Below the pieces are notes generated by a model. It was not told the origin of the DNA, made no database searches, and saw only the letters and a program-made list of their open reading frames with translations. The position numbers were made by a program, and so were the translations under genes. A DNA stretch of 64,000 nt, from the NCBI GenBank assembly GCA_036583965.1, contig JAZBQD010000021.1, positions 21,481,620 to 21,545,619 on the forward strand, read 5' to 3'. This document shows, piece after piece, positions 12,116 through 32,490 of the stretch. Every line of letters begins with the position of its first letter. Within the stretch, counting starts at the first letter, position 1. The DNA comes from Prunella strophiata. Taxonomy: Eukaryota; Chordata; Aves; Passeriformes; Prunellidae.

Positions 12116-15100
12116 AAGCATCTGTTAACAGCTTGCAAGCTTGTTGATAGAGGGGTGTATAGACAACTTGCAAACTTGTAAAAAACTCTTGTGAAGAGCA
12201 GGGAAATATTTTGTTCACTCTGTTTGCTGTTGGCATGGTCAGGAAACAGAGCTTAGCTTGAAGCAAAAGGGATTTATTTTAGGCACCCTCAATGTTTCTC
12301 ACACACACACTTCAACTCCACTGTTTTACAAGGAGACGAACAGTTATTGCAGGAGCGGATTAGTCAGCAGATGGTAGGTTTCCATCGCTGGGGCTGTAAT
12401 TCAGTCATGAGAAGGCTGGCCTGTCTGTGTTCTTGTGAGAAGGAAGTGCTGGTGCTGCCCACGCCACCCACTATAAGCTCACAGTGTCATCTCACCCCAC
12501 AAAGCCACTGTGCCCCTTTCCACGCCACCCCCATTAGCTGGTCACTGTTCCAGTGGCTCCAAGGCCATCGGAGGACAGCTGCTATGACATATCATGCAAC
12601 AGCTCAAGTCTCTGAAGTTGTAAGTCAAACACATGATATGCACTTACCTGGATAATATTTACCTGGATGTAAACAGACACAAGTCTGGACAAGATGTTTT
12701 CTTTCACTGTGCCGGTACTCAGGAACCAGTAACACTCACACTTTGTGGAACATTCCTCTCAGTATCTGTAACAGGATTTGCAAGTTTTTCATCATGGCTG
12801 TTGGGCCTGTAGCTCACTGGTGCTTCCTACTCCCCACAAACCTGGAGTGCACTCTGTGTCTCTCAGTGTGCTGGCTATGGACTCAGTGCCCAGGCTGAGC
12901 AGGCAAAGGTTCCTGTACCTGCTGGACTCTGTCCCCTCCCAGCACCACAGTGGTCGGCAGCTGGGGAGTGCAGTCTGCTGTGCCCAGCACAGCTGCTGTC
13001 AGGTTGCTGCCGGGCATTTTCAGGTGCTGGTGTTGTGGGAGGCACACAAGATGCCATAGTCATGGCATTTACATTCCCTGGTTTTCTTGATGGAGGGGAA
13101 TGGCAAACAGTAGGAGATGGTGCTCATTAAGGTGTGTTAATGCAGCTGTTTTCAATCTGCCCAGGACTTGCAGAGCAGAGTTTTAGGAGGACACTGTCCC
13201 TGCTGTAATGCCCTCGATTTGTGCACTGTGAGAGCCACATTGTTCCCCTTCCGAAAGAAATGCAGAGACCAGACAGCCCCTAGATGCCAATGCTCTGCTT
13301 TCCAAAGTCCAGCTCACACAGGTGGCAAGAGCATCCTGCAAACCATTTGCAGTACACAGGTTGCTTTTCCAGAACAGGCATCTCTAGCTAGACTAGATTT
13401 CAGTACAATTTCAGTGTATTTCAGTGTATTTCAGATTTTTATTTCTGAGATCAAATCAAAATTGATCCTGAATACTGGCAGATAAATAAAGTGTAGCTAC
13501 TTTAAATTTTTAATTACCCCGTTACTGGCTTTGAGCCACTCTTTGTGGATTGTGCCATCTTTCTGGCTCTTAAACACAATGTTTGCACAGCTTTGGAGAG
13601 TGTAGCTGGGCTTTTTTGGAGCTGATTTTTCTGCTCTGATTACGCAAAGAGGTAACAGGTGCTATGCTCCATTTCAGCAATTAAGATTGCTGGAGGCACA
13701 AGCATCACCATAACTTAATCAGAGGCTTATGCAGATACATGCAGGTTTGGCACAGCAGCCCTGCCTACACCATCAGACAGCTTCTACTCTGAATATGTGC
13801 ATTTTCAGGGTGCCTGTATGACCTGACCTGTCAGGTTTGTGCCTTTTGTTCAGAAAACCTGCTGCAGTGTTATAATGATGCTGTCGGAATCAATAAACAA
13901 GACACAACATTCATGAGAGACATGGAAGCTTTATTGCTGTTTGCTCACCTGAGACCTTAACAGTAAATTGATTAAAAAAAAAAAAAATAAAGAAAAGGAG
14001 AAAGGAAAGATCATATAATTGGTTACCAAAAGCTGATACAAGTGTGAATGCAGAGACCAAACAGAGATTAGGATACACACAGACCCAGAACTGGCTGGTG
14101 CTGTACCAATGTCTGAAAGGAGTATACATAAGTTGCTGGAAATAAAAGCAAAATATAAGGAGGTAACAAGTGAAGTGATTTGTTATTGACCCTGGTGGAT
14201 TTTTATGCAGATTACTAGCTGTGTGTCTGTCCTTGCACCTCCTACTGCACCCTGAATTGGCAAAACTATCCTTGTGTATGATCTACCTGCAGTCTGACAG
14301 AGACAGATTTGTCAGTGCAGCAATGCTTGAGCCTGTGCTCTCCTCAAGCAGCTGTTTGTCAGTCCCGCTTTGTGTCTGCAGCTCAGTCTGGAAGCCGAAT
14401 TGCTTGGTCTTACTGGCTTCACCTCTGCTCACAGAAATGGGACTCTGGGAGCCCTGGTAGCAGAGAAAGGCAGTACCATAAAAAATGCTGAAGTTATCAC
14501 TAATTTCTCCTTCCAGTGGGAAGAGATAAAAATCAATTGCTCAAGCTACACAAGATAGAGAGAACTGAAGAGATATGCACAAGATACCTGTGTGGTTGAC
14601 CTGCTGGGACAGAGGAGCAAACTACAGAGTGTGGAGGCAAGTCAGTGGGGTGGGGTGTTAGTGGGGAGCATAGGGCCTGGCAGTCCGGAGAGACAGCAGC
14701 CTTGCTGGCAGAATGGCATCCTGCAGAGTATGGCTGCCTCTTTCACTGCACCACAGAAGGATGGCTTGGCCATATTTCTAGAATACTGACTGCTGAGTTG
14801 TGTGTTCATGCTTTTGTCCTGTGAGACCCTGCACAACAAGGAGTGGGAGGATAGGGGCTGCATACCCTATGTGAAAGCATCTGGAGGAGGACTGGAGTCA
14901 TGCAGTGAGAGGAGAAGGGCATTGTAATAGCAGGAAAAACCCACTGATGCCATTGTACACTTCTGTCCTCACCCTGCTTCTCACCAGGTTTTCAGCCTTA
15001 TGTAACTGAGCCTCCTATGTCTCCAGAGCCACATTTTTCCCCACCTTGGCAACAGACTTCCACTGTGGCCTCCCCTGAACCCCACTGCTGTGTGCAGTAT

Positions 15101-16099
15101 GACGGGTAGAGCTCCAGTTGCGTCAGTTTGGGGATTGTTGCTAGGCAGAACATACAGCATCGTCCTTGAGGCCTCCCAATGCCGTGTTTAACCCTGCCAG
15201 GACTGCAACATGGCAAGAGATGGGGCCAGCTGAAGGAAGTGAGAAAATAACCTGTAGGTGCTTGGAGAGGGCCTGCATAAACTTCCCAAGGTTACTTATG
15301 TCAGGTTTCAGTCAAAAGAAGAGAGAGATTGTGCAGCCCTCAGCAGAAGACAGTCCAAACAGCTTCAATACAAGATGTTGCTCTGTGAAAGGGTTTTGAA
15401 AAGTGCTATTCCTTGTCCAAAGGCCTTGGGGCTAGTTGCAATGGGAAATCTGCCCTCAAGTCTGGGACTAAGGATCCTGGCTAGACCTGCTGTCTGCACA
15501 CCACCACCTTCCAACCTGCCTCCAGCCCTGAATTTTTGGCCCCCATTGTGGCCTCAGAAGTACCCATTGCAATACTGGGGTCAGCAGCAGGTCATGGCTC
15601 CTCAGCAGTGTCAGCCCAGCCACAGCACTGTGGGAAGGGGCTACTCATGTCCCCTGGGGAGGTGCAGCCTTGCTGATGGTTGTGTAGTGAGCATGGGTTG
15701 AATGCAAGGTCCTTTGTCCTCCAGCTTGGGTGCAGGTATAGACAGGTAAAATTCACAGTGACTACTGGCCTCTGCAGTGAAGGCATCAGCAGTCTGTTTG
15801 CTTAAAGGCTGGCAAGTCCATCTTGTCCCTAGCAACTCTTCAGTCTCTGGCCATTTGCTGCCTTGGCAACAATGGAAGACTTGGAGTAGCCCTTGGAAGG
15901 CAGGAAGAGTGCAGATGTCTCTCATTTATCCTAGTCATGCAGGAATTAAGAGGCAGGAAGCCATAGGTTCACATCACTTAGCAAAAAAGGGCCTTCTGGG
16001 AATGGTATCGTCTGTGGTTTGCAGTACCATCAAAGAGGGAAGAATTGCATAATTTCTGCTGGCTGCCAGAATTATGAGTTTACTTGGGTCTTGCAGCAA

Positions 16100-16100
<1 letters not shown>

Positions 16101-16149
<49 letters not shown>

Positions 16150-16257
16150 AAACCAAAACAAACAAAAAAAAAAAAAAAAAAAACCCACACAAAAAAAAAA
16201 CAAAACAAAAAACAAAAAAAACAAAAAAAAAAAAAAAACAAAACAAAAAAAAACCTC
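16101..16257 (+). repeat. A48 run followed by A/C-rich low-complexity tract
   Basis: A pure run of 48 A (16101-16148) followed by about 110 bases made of A runs broken by single C or CC. No obvious retrotransposon body ends at the run. Sequencing of such a tract is error-prone, so its exact length is doubtful. Confidence 0.9.
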
Positions 16258-18387
16258 CAAACCAATGACCAGCTGGTACATTGGGATCCCAGAAACTCTT
16301 AGGTCAGGACAGACTGATGGCTTCCTCAAGCTTTATGGTCCATCAATCCACTCTCAATGAAGTACAAGGTGCTAGTGCTGGAATACCTGGACTCTGCAGA
16401 TTTGCCCCCGGCAGTTTTTGCAGACTAAGGAAAGTGGTGGCAAAGGATGGCAGCCGAGGCATGCCAGGAAGCCAAGCTGTGTCCTTAGGCTGCCCCCAGA
16501 AAGAGTTAATGCAGAGCCATGTTCCAGGTGTTTGAAGTGACTGCAGTTGCAAAGGGGAGGAGAGGTCATTTTTGGGTGGGGAGAGCAGCCCTCTCTGTGA
16601 GCCAATGGCTAAATGATTCAGTCTCAACGCCCAGTTTTGGGGATTATTTCATGGGCAAAAATTCACAGGACTTTCCTCTCAAGGGGATTTGTCCTGGATG
16701 AAAACTAGGGACTGGACCCCCAGGCTTGTTGGTGTCTCCCTGTCTGTGCTGTAGAAGGTAAAGTGCTGTGCTCTGGTGCCTTGCTTCTTTCAGGTGGGTA
16801 GTGGGGAGTTCTTCCCTGGCTGCCTACATTGAAGGTATCTATTGTGTCTGTATCTACAGCTCCCCTTTTCAGAAGAACCATGTTGCAGGGTGGTGTGAGG
16901 GCTCTGCTAGAATAGACTGTGTATTTGGGGGACAGCCCAGCTGTTGAATTGAGATACATGGCTCATTTCTAGGCTAAATTTTTTGTGCAGCCATGCAGTA
17001 TATTTCTTCAGCTGATTTTCTTCTGGTGGAAAGGAAACCCAGAAGGTTTCAGCAGAAAAGCTGAACTCTTGCTTTGTGATCCTGTCAGATCAGCCTGGGT
17101 TGCTATAACTGGCCAAATAATGCACTGCTGGTACAGTAACTGCAGCAGTGTGGGGCATCTCTAGGTGCAAACTTCACTGAAACAGTGAGAAATTTGTTCA
17201 GATAGCAAATCCTGTCTGAACCAGGCAACACTACAGCCCTTCTGGCTCAGTCTCTGATTCAAGGAAGGGGAAGCTGTGCTGTATCTTTGAGTGTGAGGCT
17301 ATGCTACTGCCATCAGGAAAGGGCCACTGTTTACTGAATTGCTTTTCAGTGGAGCAGAGAAATAGGACAGAATAGAAAGCACAAGCAGTTTGTGGCAGGA
17401 TTACAAGGTAGTGTGCTAGTATTAGCAACAGACTTTGTGGTTCAGGAGGTCTGCCTCTTCCGTGCCCTATCCCTAAGCTGCAGGTGAAAATCCCTGCATC
17501 ATCATCAGTTTGTAAGTTAGGCTTTTCCTGCCTGGTCTAGCTCGTGTAGTGGGTATAACATGCTGGGATGTGTAAGTCACTTTTGTGTCCATTTTTGGGT
17601 CTTGGAGGCAGCTGTTCCTCTGCTGTGCCTTGCTTATTGCTCAGTGTCAGGTTGAAGTACAGGCCCTTTGTTAGGGGCAGTGCTGCCTCCTGGATTTCCC
17701 TCTTGGCCATACCAGTCTTGCTCCGTTTCCTAAGCACTGCCTTTTGCTCTAGGCTCTCTGGGCTGGGCTGCTTTCTGCCAACAGAAGTAAGTGTCTAACC
17801 TTCATCCTGCCACTGCCCAGTGCATCCTGATAACATTGAAGAAGAACTACCTTTTTGGCATCTGATGTTTGATTTATAGCACTGCATTTCTGTACGTAGA
17901 CTGGAGAAACCTACTGCATATGAACACACATAGTGGGCCAGCCCTTGTGTTTGCAGGTTGAGGTGTACAAGTTGATAGCTGGGGGGAGAAAGTGGGTGAC
18001 CTTGTCCTTCTGTCAGTGGAGTATTGAATCTGCAGTCAAGCAGTGACTACAACATGCTGCTAATTCTTGGCTTCTGGCTTTAGCAGGGCTTTTTCCTCCT
18101 CAGTGCAGGAGGTCCATGCTAGGTAGGGGTGCAGCTAACACACAGAAGTGCTTTAATCTTTCCCACTGTATTGCTCTCTCACTTATGCATGGGGTTTCAC
18201 TACATCCTGGCACCAAATACAGCCCTACTTGCTGCTGCTGCTTTGTCCATAGGCAGTAGGTAGTGTCTACAGCTTTTGGAAGTTTTACTTATGGACTGCA
18301 TCCCCAAATGCATCCCCAAACAAGATTCCTTGTTTGACATGTGTTAACTAAGCCCAGGAAATTCACTTTGCACTGACAGCTCTCAGG

Positions 18388-25813
<7,426 letters not shown>

Positions 25814-26327
25814 CTACAGCTGGCCCCCTGCCTCTGTCAGGGTAGACCTTGTATGAGGCAGCAGCTGGGCAGGCAAGGCTGCTTCCAGCCAGCCCCACCT
25901 CTCCCTGCCTGTAAGCAGCCACTGTCCTGCTGTTTCACTTTTTGTGCTCCACAGACTCCTCAGCATTATGGAAAGAAGAAGACACTTCTCTCTCCTCCTC
26001 TACTAGAGCTTGCACATCCTCTTGCTTCCAGTCCCCCATGCCTCTGTAGACAGCATCTGTGCCCTGTGTTGGTCTGTGCTACCTGTGAACCAGCTGCAAG
26101 CAGGGGCAGAAGGTTGTTCCTGGGCTGGGCCCTATGGCAAAGGCCCTGTTGGCCTGTGGCTCCTGTGCTGGCCACCCTTCCCCTTGGGGACAGGAGAAGG
26201 CTGCTGTCTTGGAGGATAAGAGAAAAGTACCCACCTCTCACTTCCTTGTGTTACCTTAGGAGGCCAGAGCTCTTTATACCGAGCCCTTTGCATGATAAAG
26301 GGAGTAAGTTATTGTAACTTTTTTATT

Positions 26328-26333
26328 AATAAA
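26328..26333 (+). terminator. TAT: Polyadenylation signal AATAAA (TAT)
   Basis: First AATAAA after the TAT stop, about 515 bases downstream, followed by a TG-rich stretch. It gives a 3' UTR of about 0.55 kb. Confidence 0.75.
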
Positions 26334-29300
26334 AATTCTGACATGGCAGTCCTGCACTGTCCTACTGTTGCGCTAGGTTAGGCTTGGTCACTGTGTGGGT
26401 CACCTTTGCTCACCTCATGGTATTGCAGTGCACCAGGCATGTCCCTGCCAGCCCAGGGCCATCCTGTGTGCCAGCAGGGATATGGTGAGAGTGATTCAGA
26501 CCCCCAAAGAAACCCACCAACCCTGAGAGCAGGGTGGGCCCTGAAAGCTTGACACAGACTGGAGCCAGCTCCTCCTGCCCTGATGATGTTGGCAGCTTGC
26601 TGTGGCAGCCTGTCCACTCCCCACAGAACAGTCCTGTCTGCACCTTCTCCTTGGCCCTCACAGCCTCCCCCACTGTGAACCCCAGCAGAGCAGTGGGTGC
26701 TGTGCTTGCTGCTGTAGGGAGGCAACTGTCCCCAGGACTGGAGCCAGCCATGCCTAAGTACTCAAGGCTTGGCATGCCTTTCCTGCTGTAGCGGTGAATC
26801 ATGGGGTGGCACCCTATGGCTCATACTATCTGTGGTGTTTGTGACATGCCAGCAGTACCAGGGTTACTGATTGCTGAATTCGTCAGCTCCATAAAGTAAT
26901 AAGGAACTGGTGGCCTGTTGTCTGTTTATTCAGTGGAAATGGGAGGAGATGATAATGCCCATTGCAACACATGTTCTGGGGAGATGTTCAGGACCCATTT
27001 CTGGAACTATCAGAGGGGCAGCTTGTGGAGTGCCTTACATTGCCACCTTCAGTTCTGTTCACGTGTCCTCCCACAGGGTTGAGATCCACAGGTCAACCCT
27101 GCCTCCCCAATGGCAGGAAAAGTGAGCTCTTAGATTACACCCGGCCAGTCCTGCCAGGTTCTATAACGGTCTAATTGTCTCACCTTACCTTGCCCAGTAC
27201 AAAATCTGAGTACCAGTACTCCATTAGAGGGGAGGGCTAAATGAGAAAGATAGCAGTGTATGAAAAGGTCTTTGACGTGTCAGCTGAGTGTCCATGCTAC
27301 ATCTTTTCCTTTCAAAGAAAGCAATCCCAGAACAAAAAGAGAGGGAAGCTAGGGCTATGGGTGAATGGTACACAGCTTCAGAGATTTCATGCTATTAGAC
27401 CTTCAAATAGAGCTGAATAACCAGAACTGCTTAAGAAAAGACATTGACAAGTAACAAGCAGGGTGGTGTGTGAAGGGTCTGTTGGACCAGGGGACCTTTA
27501 CAGCATGATGTTACTGCATTGTTATGCCATCTTGAACCTACTACAGCTTTCATGTACCATCTGCTTCCTTCAACTCTTCTCCATGTACCCTAGGTTCTGT
27601 GGCTTTAATCCCCATTATTAATAAACAGATCCTGGTTTTAGAGAAAGCTGATCCTTTGAGCTCACTCTTCCTTCAGAAACCCCTTTTCTTTCAGAGTCCC
27701 CTCACAGATGTCTGTTAACATGCAAATATTCTGCAATAATTAACACAATCCTGTTTCTTTTTGACCCAGCAGCATTTGACTGAGAAGGCTGAGAGAGCCA
27801 TAGGAATATATATACCTCATAAATCTCAGGGTATTTTGATTTCTCAAGACCACATCCTCCATTGTCATCTTTTGTAAACATATCCTTTTGACCACACCTA
27901 GGTTTTCCCTGATGCAATAGCAAACTGGCATTAAACCACAAATGTGCTGGTATCATTTTTCAGGTATTATACTCACAGATGCTTTGCGTCATAGTGTGGG
28001 TGTAGGTTAGAGCACCCTGCCAGCCATACAAACTAGCCTAAGTTGGCGTTTGGAGGTACTCTGTGCCAAAGAAAACCCCTTCAACATTGAGACCAAGGAA
28101 GAAGTCAAGACACAGATCTGAAACTGCTCTTTGGAGATGCTCAGATAAGATCTGCAGAGCTTTAGCAGAGCTGCCCCAGTGCCCTTATAAGTGATTGTGG
28201 GAAAATAAGGGAAGATTGGCAAGGAGGATTGTAAATACACTCAAGTGTCTTGCAGGTGAAGTGTAGAAAAACACATACATTATACTAACTGTTGTTTAGT
28301 CTTGTGTGTTTGGTAAGTGGTACATCTGTCTTTATATAACATAGGCCTGTGCTAAACTTAGAACCACTCTACTGAACATGCTTGACATTCCTGCTTTGCT
28401 ATGGTAAAGATCAAATCTCAGTGGTAAACTGTACCTGCAATAATCCCTGATATACATGTGAAAACAGCACATGTTTGTGATCCTTGAGCATGGACTAGAC
28501 TCCACAGTGCTGGCATCCCTGTTTATGTGCCTCTGCCTGAGTCCTGCTTTGAGGATTCCCTGGTTGGTGAGGTAATGGAAATAAATTTACTCTGCATTTC
28601 ATCTGTGTTTTTGTGGTTGTTCCTGCATCCTGCCTATGCTGGCTCACACACTGATCCACAGCCATCCTTCCTGTCTTAGCTGGGGAGCAACAGTGGTATA
28701 CCCTGGCACAGGCTTGCATTGTGCATCTGTCCTTTTCTGTGCTGTCTGGGCTGGCCATGTTTAGGATTAGGGTGATTTATCTCAGATATGGGGACCTAGG
28801 CAAGGAGGCAACCTCATGCCTAGAGCTCTCTTTGGGAAATGAAGGAACTTCTCAGCTTGAAGTGTACTAGTCCTCAGCTTCCACAGAGGCTGGCAGTAGG
28901 TTCAACCCCGACAGGGAAACTGGCCCTGCAGGTAAGCTGGGACAAATTGCACCTGCCAGCAATGAGATCATCAGTTCCCCCAGGTGTTTTAGGAACCTCA
29001 GTGTAGCCTGGCTCCTGGCACTGGCCTTACCCCTCCCTCTTCCAGTAGCCCTGACTGCCTTCAGCTGGTCTGTAGACCAAAGGGGAGGTTCCTGAGGGTC
29101 TTCCTGCCTTGGGGCCATGGTCTATTGGCTGCAAGACCGTGTCTACACTAGCCTGCTCTCTACCATCATGTAGCCATGCTGTACACCTGCAGTGGGAAGA
29201 TGTGTTTTTCACTGATTTGGACCCAGGATGGCTGCAAGGAAGCAGTCTGGGGGATGATCATGGAGGCCCCGATGAACCAGAGCCCAGCCTTTCCAGGAGC

Positions 29301-32179
29301 TCAGGTAAGGCCTGAGAAGTGCATGGCAGTAGAACCCCAAGGGGAGGTGTCTGTGAAAAACTTTGTATGTGAGGCCCAGCACATAACCTTGTTCTCCTGG
29401 GGCATGCTGCTTTGTCAGAGGCCAAAGCAGCTGACCTGCTCTGGTGGCATTACCCACCAGTGGCACATATAGGTTTCCACAAGCATGAGAAGTGGCCAGG
29501 AAGAGACCGTGGATGTAAGAGGAGGTGGCACCAGTGGGTTGGGAGACAGTACTTACTTGAAGTGACTGGGAGGGATTTTGTAAACCAGAGTGTGAGAGTG
29601 TAGACGAGCTCTGTAGGAGAAGGAAGGCTTAGCATGGTTAAAGTCATTCCATTGACAGGACAGCCATGCAAGACACATCCTCAGCAGGGTTCCAGTAGCT
29701 AGAAGGCACCTACCAAGCTAGCTAAGCTTAACAACTGGTCAAGGTTGGGGTTGTGTGTTCTACACTAGCCTTCAGCCTCGGTCCCCAGCACAGGGGAGAA
29801 CCTCCTCAAGGGCAGAAGCACTGGAATCTTCCTCATGATTCGGCTGTCCTGCATGGGCTCTTACAGTGCTGGGAGCCTAGATCTATACCAGCCCTTTGCT
29901 TTGTCATATATTGTCTTTGTTTTCCTTATTTGTCTTGGGTCAGTGTTCCCGGAAGCTTTGCCAAAGCAAAGAGGTGTTGTCAATAAGTCTGAATGACTTA
30001 TTTCCTGGATACCTGACAGAAACAGTTGGTGCTAGCACAGGGTCTTTTGCACTCCAGTGCATTGCATGGGCTATGCATGATTCAGGTCTGCTTGTTGCTG
30101 TTGTTTCTCTCAACTCTAAACTAGCAGTTCTGCTCCCACTTCAGTTCCTGTGCTGATTTCTGATTTTAGACTGCCTATGTACAGAAAGAAAGCAGAAGCT
30201 GACCGGTGAAATTAATTCAAAAGTTGAATATATACTCTTTTTTTCTTACTATTTTTCCCATTTCTGTAACATGTTGGTAAAGTATTATGTGACCTCTTTC
30301 TTTATCTCATGTTTTCTCATTTTCCTGTTCCCCCACCACTTGATATGAGAGTGCTGTACTACAATGAAGGCAAGAAATGATACTGCAAGGGTGAGAGAGG
30401 GAGAAGGTCAGCCACTATCCTTGTTCTTGCCTAACACAACTTGGGTTCTTATGTGCCAATTCAGACAAGTCTATTTATCTCAAACTGCCTCTTAAATATA
30501 ACTTTAAAACTTACTTCAAACACAAGAAAAAAGTCACAGGCACATCAGCCTGTCCTTGGAAAAATGCTGCCATATAGGACAGCGTATCAGTAATTTGTTT
30601 CATTTTTCCTTGTTCTGGAAGGCATATGGGGCAATATCTGCTCTGTCTCAGAAAGAACTTGCTCTGACTGGAATTTAACATAGGCATTGCACCTCTGCTC
30701 CTATGCATCCTGTAGCTTCCCTCACTGCTGCATTCTTTCCATCCTCTATGAATGATGACTTCTAAAGCAACTTCTAAAGGGTGACTGTATACAGCATCCC
30801 TACTGAAAAAAGCTCTTTTCTGAAAGCAGAATTCCCTCCTGTTGCCTTCATCCTATTGAAAGTAATGAGCAATTGACGTAGAGACTTTTTTTTTTTTTTT
30901 TGTAGATTACTGTCAAGTTTGTTTACTGCAAGGAGCAGGGTTTTTCCTGTGCATTTCAAAACATAGTATAGCAGTACTCAAATCCACTGATCAGCACAGG
31001 AGACCTTGCATGGCCCTTGTGTGAACAGCAACATTGCAGCTTTGTGTCATGCTCAGTGACATTGCAGAGCCATAAATTCTCATTTTCCTCTACAGCTTCA
31101 TAAGTGTAGGCTAGAAAACAACTGAAATCCCTCGCTTTGAAAGGGAAACATTCACCAATGCGTGTAAGAGTCACAGCATTGACTCTTACAGCAGCTCCCC
31201 AGCATCATACCTTTGAGATGCAGAAAATGTGAACTATCCCATCACACACCTGAAAGTGATGGAGATTTTGGCAGCATGATTACCATGAGCTGCTTTAGAC
31301 CTCAGCCTGGTATGAGTTGTGTTCTTGAGGGCATATAAAAGCAGATATTAAAAACTTGTATAGGTTGAAGACTGAAAATAGGGACAAATTACTTGTGTGT
31401 CTTGATTTAAAAAAATGTGGTTATACTAAATACAGTTTTTATATGTAGGTTCATGGCAGAGGAAAGTCGTTCCCACAACATGCAGCTAAATGTACCCATA
31501 TTGCCAGGAAATCCTGTTGCTGCCAAAAGTATCTTAAGTTAAAAACAAGACTGGAAAAGTGAATAGAAAAATGTCCAGGTGCTATAAAATGCAAAGACAA
31601 GCTTGATCTGAACCGATTTTAGACAGCTTCTGTGTCTACTCACAGACATCACTCTCCACTCTTGTCATAGCCAACAGAAAGAAACAGGAGCTTCCAGGGC
31701 ATCACTCACTAGGTTATTTTTAACATCTGCATGCAGAGAGGTGAATCATGTACTCCAGATCCCTGGCTTCAGGGAGGAAGTGTTTTTCTTGTTCTCTTCC
31801 CTAGGCATCTCCTCTGGATGATGGCAGAAGACCAGGCATGGAGTTGGTCAAACCTTACAGCTGATCAGGTTTCACTGCCATAGGTATGCCTGGTTCTCTT
31901 ATCAGCTGTCAAAAACATGCTCTCAGGTAGGGAGGCATCTCCAGTGTAAGGACTGTGGAGTTAAACTCTAGTCTATACCATTTGCATTACTCCTTCGCCT
32001 ACTTCTGTTGCTGCTGCATTGGATCAGGTGTGATCTTTTTATGCATGCTTGGGAGCACAGTGCATATTGCTTACTTCTTCAGGGTAGAAGTACTTCTTCA
32101 CTTCTTCGAAGTGTGATTGCATGGGCAGTTCACAGAGATCTGAGTCCACAGAGAGAGGGTAGAAAATAGAAATGTGTCA

Positions 32180-32490
32180 TTCCCTGGACATACTGCAACA
32201 GGCCTTTGTCTTTCCTGTGCTGAACACCCCAGAGCTGGATGCAGTATTCCAGGTGGGATCTTGCCAGAACAGAGTAGAGGGGAAGAATCTCCTCCTTCAT
32301 CCTGCAGCCAGTGCTGTTGGTGACACACAGCCCAGAACATGACTGGTTTCTGGGCTGTCAGCACACATAGCTGACTCATGTGAAGCTTCTTGTCCACCAA
32401 TACCCCCAAGTCCTTCTTAGAGCTGATATCAGTCCATTTTCCACATGGCCTATATTTGTGCTTGGGATTACTCTGACCCCGTATGCTTCT
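32180..32490 (-). mobile_element. CR1 LINE fragment (end of ORF2), minus strand
   Basis: On the minus strand the translation reads NPKHKYRPCGKW, then SKKDLGVLVDKKLHMS and LTAQKP, matching the CR1 ORF2 C-terminal layout (NPKHKYRLG, KDLGVLVDEKLNMS, LAAQKAN). It continues after frameshifts with DNA similar to the block encoding the LPLYSALVRPHLEYC region. Degenerate and inactive. Confidence 0.85.

Larger units (their letters stand above)
9421..18387. other. MARVELD3-TAT intergenic region
   Basis: About 9 kb with no recognised protein-coding gene. It should hold the TAT promoter and probably a non-coding TAT first exon, because an acceptor AG at 18385-18386 sits one base before the TAT start codon; I could not place that exon. 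Contents seen are an old CR1 fragment at 11796-12115, an (A)24 run at 10371-10394, a TTA repeat at 11519-11546, a short A run at 13975-13987 and the large A-rich tract at 16101-16257. Long Lys- or Phe-only frames at the A tract are artefacts. Confidence 0.55.

Noticed and set aside
16072..16360. Several open frames on both strands rich only in Lys/Asn or Phe
   Set aside because: They are translations of the A48 and A/C-rich tract and carry no protein information.
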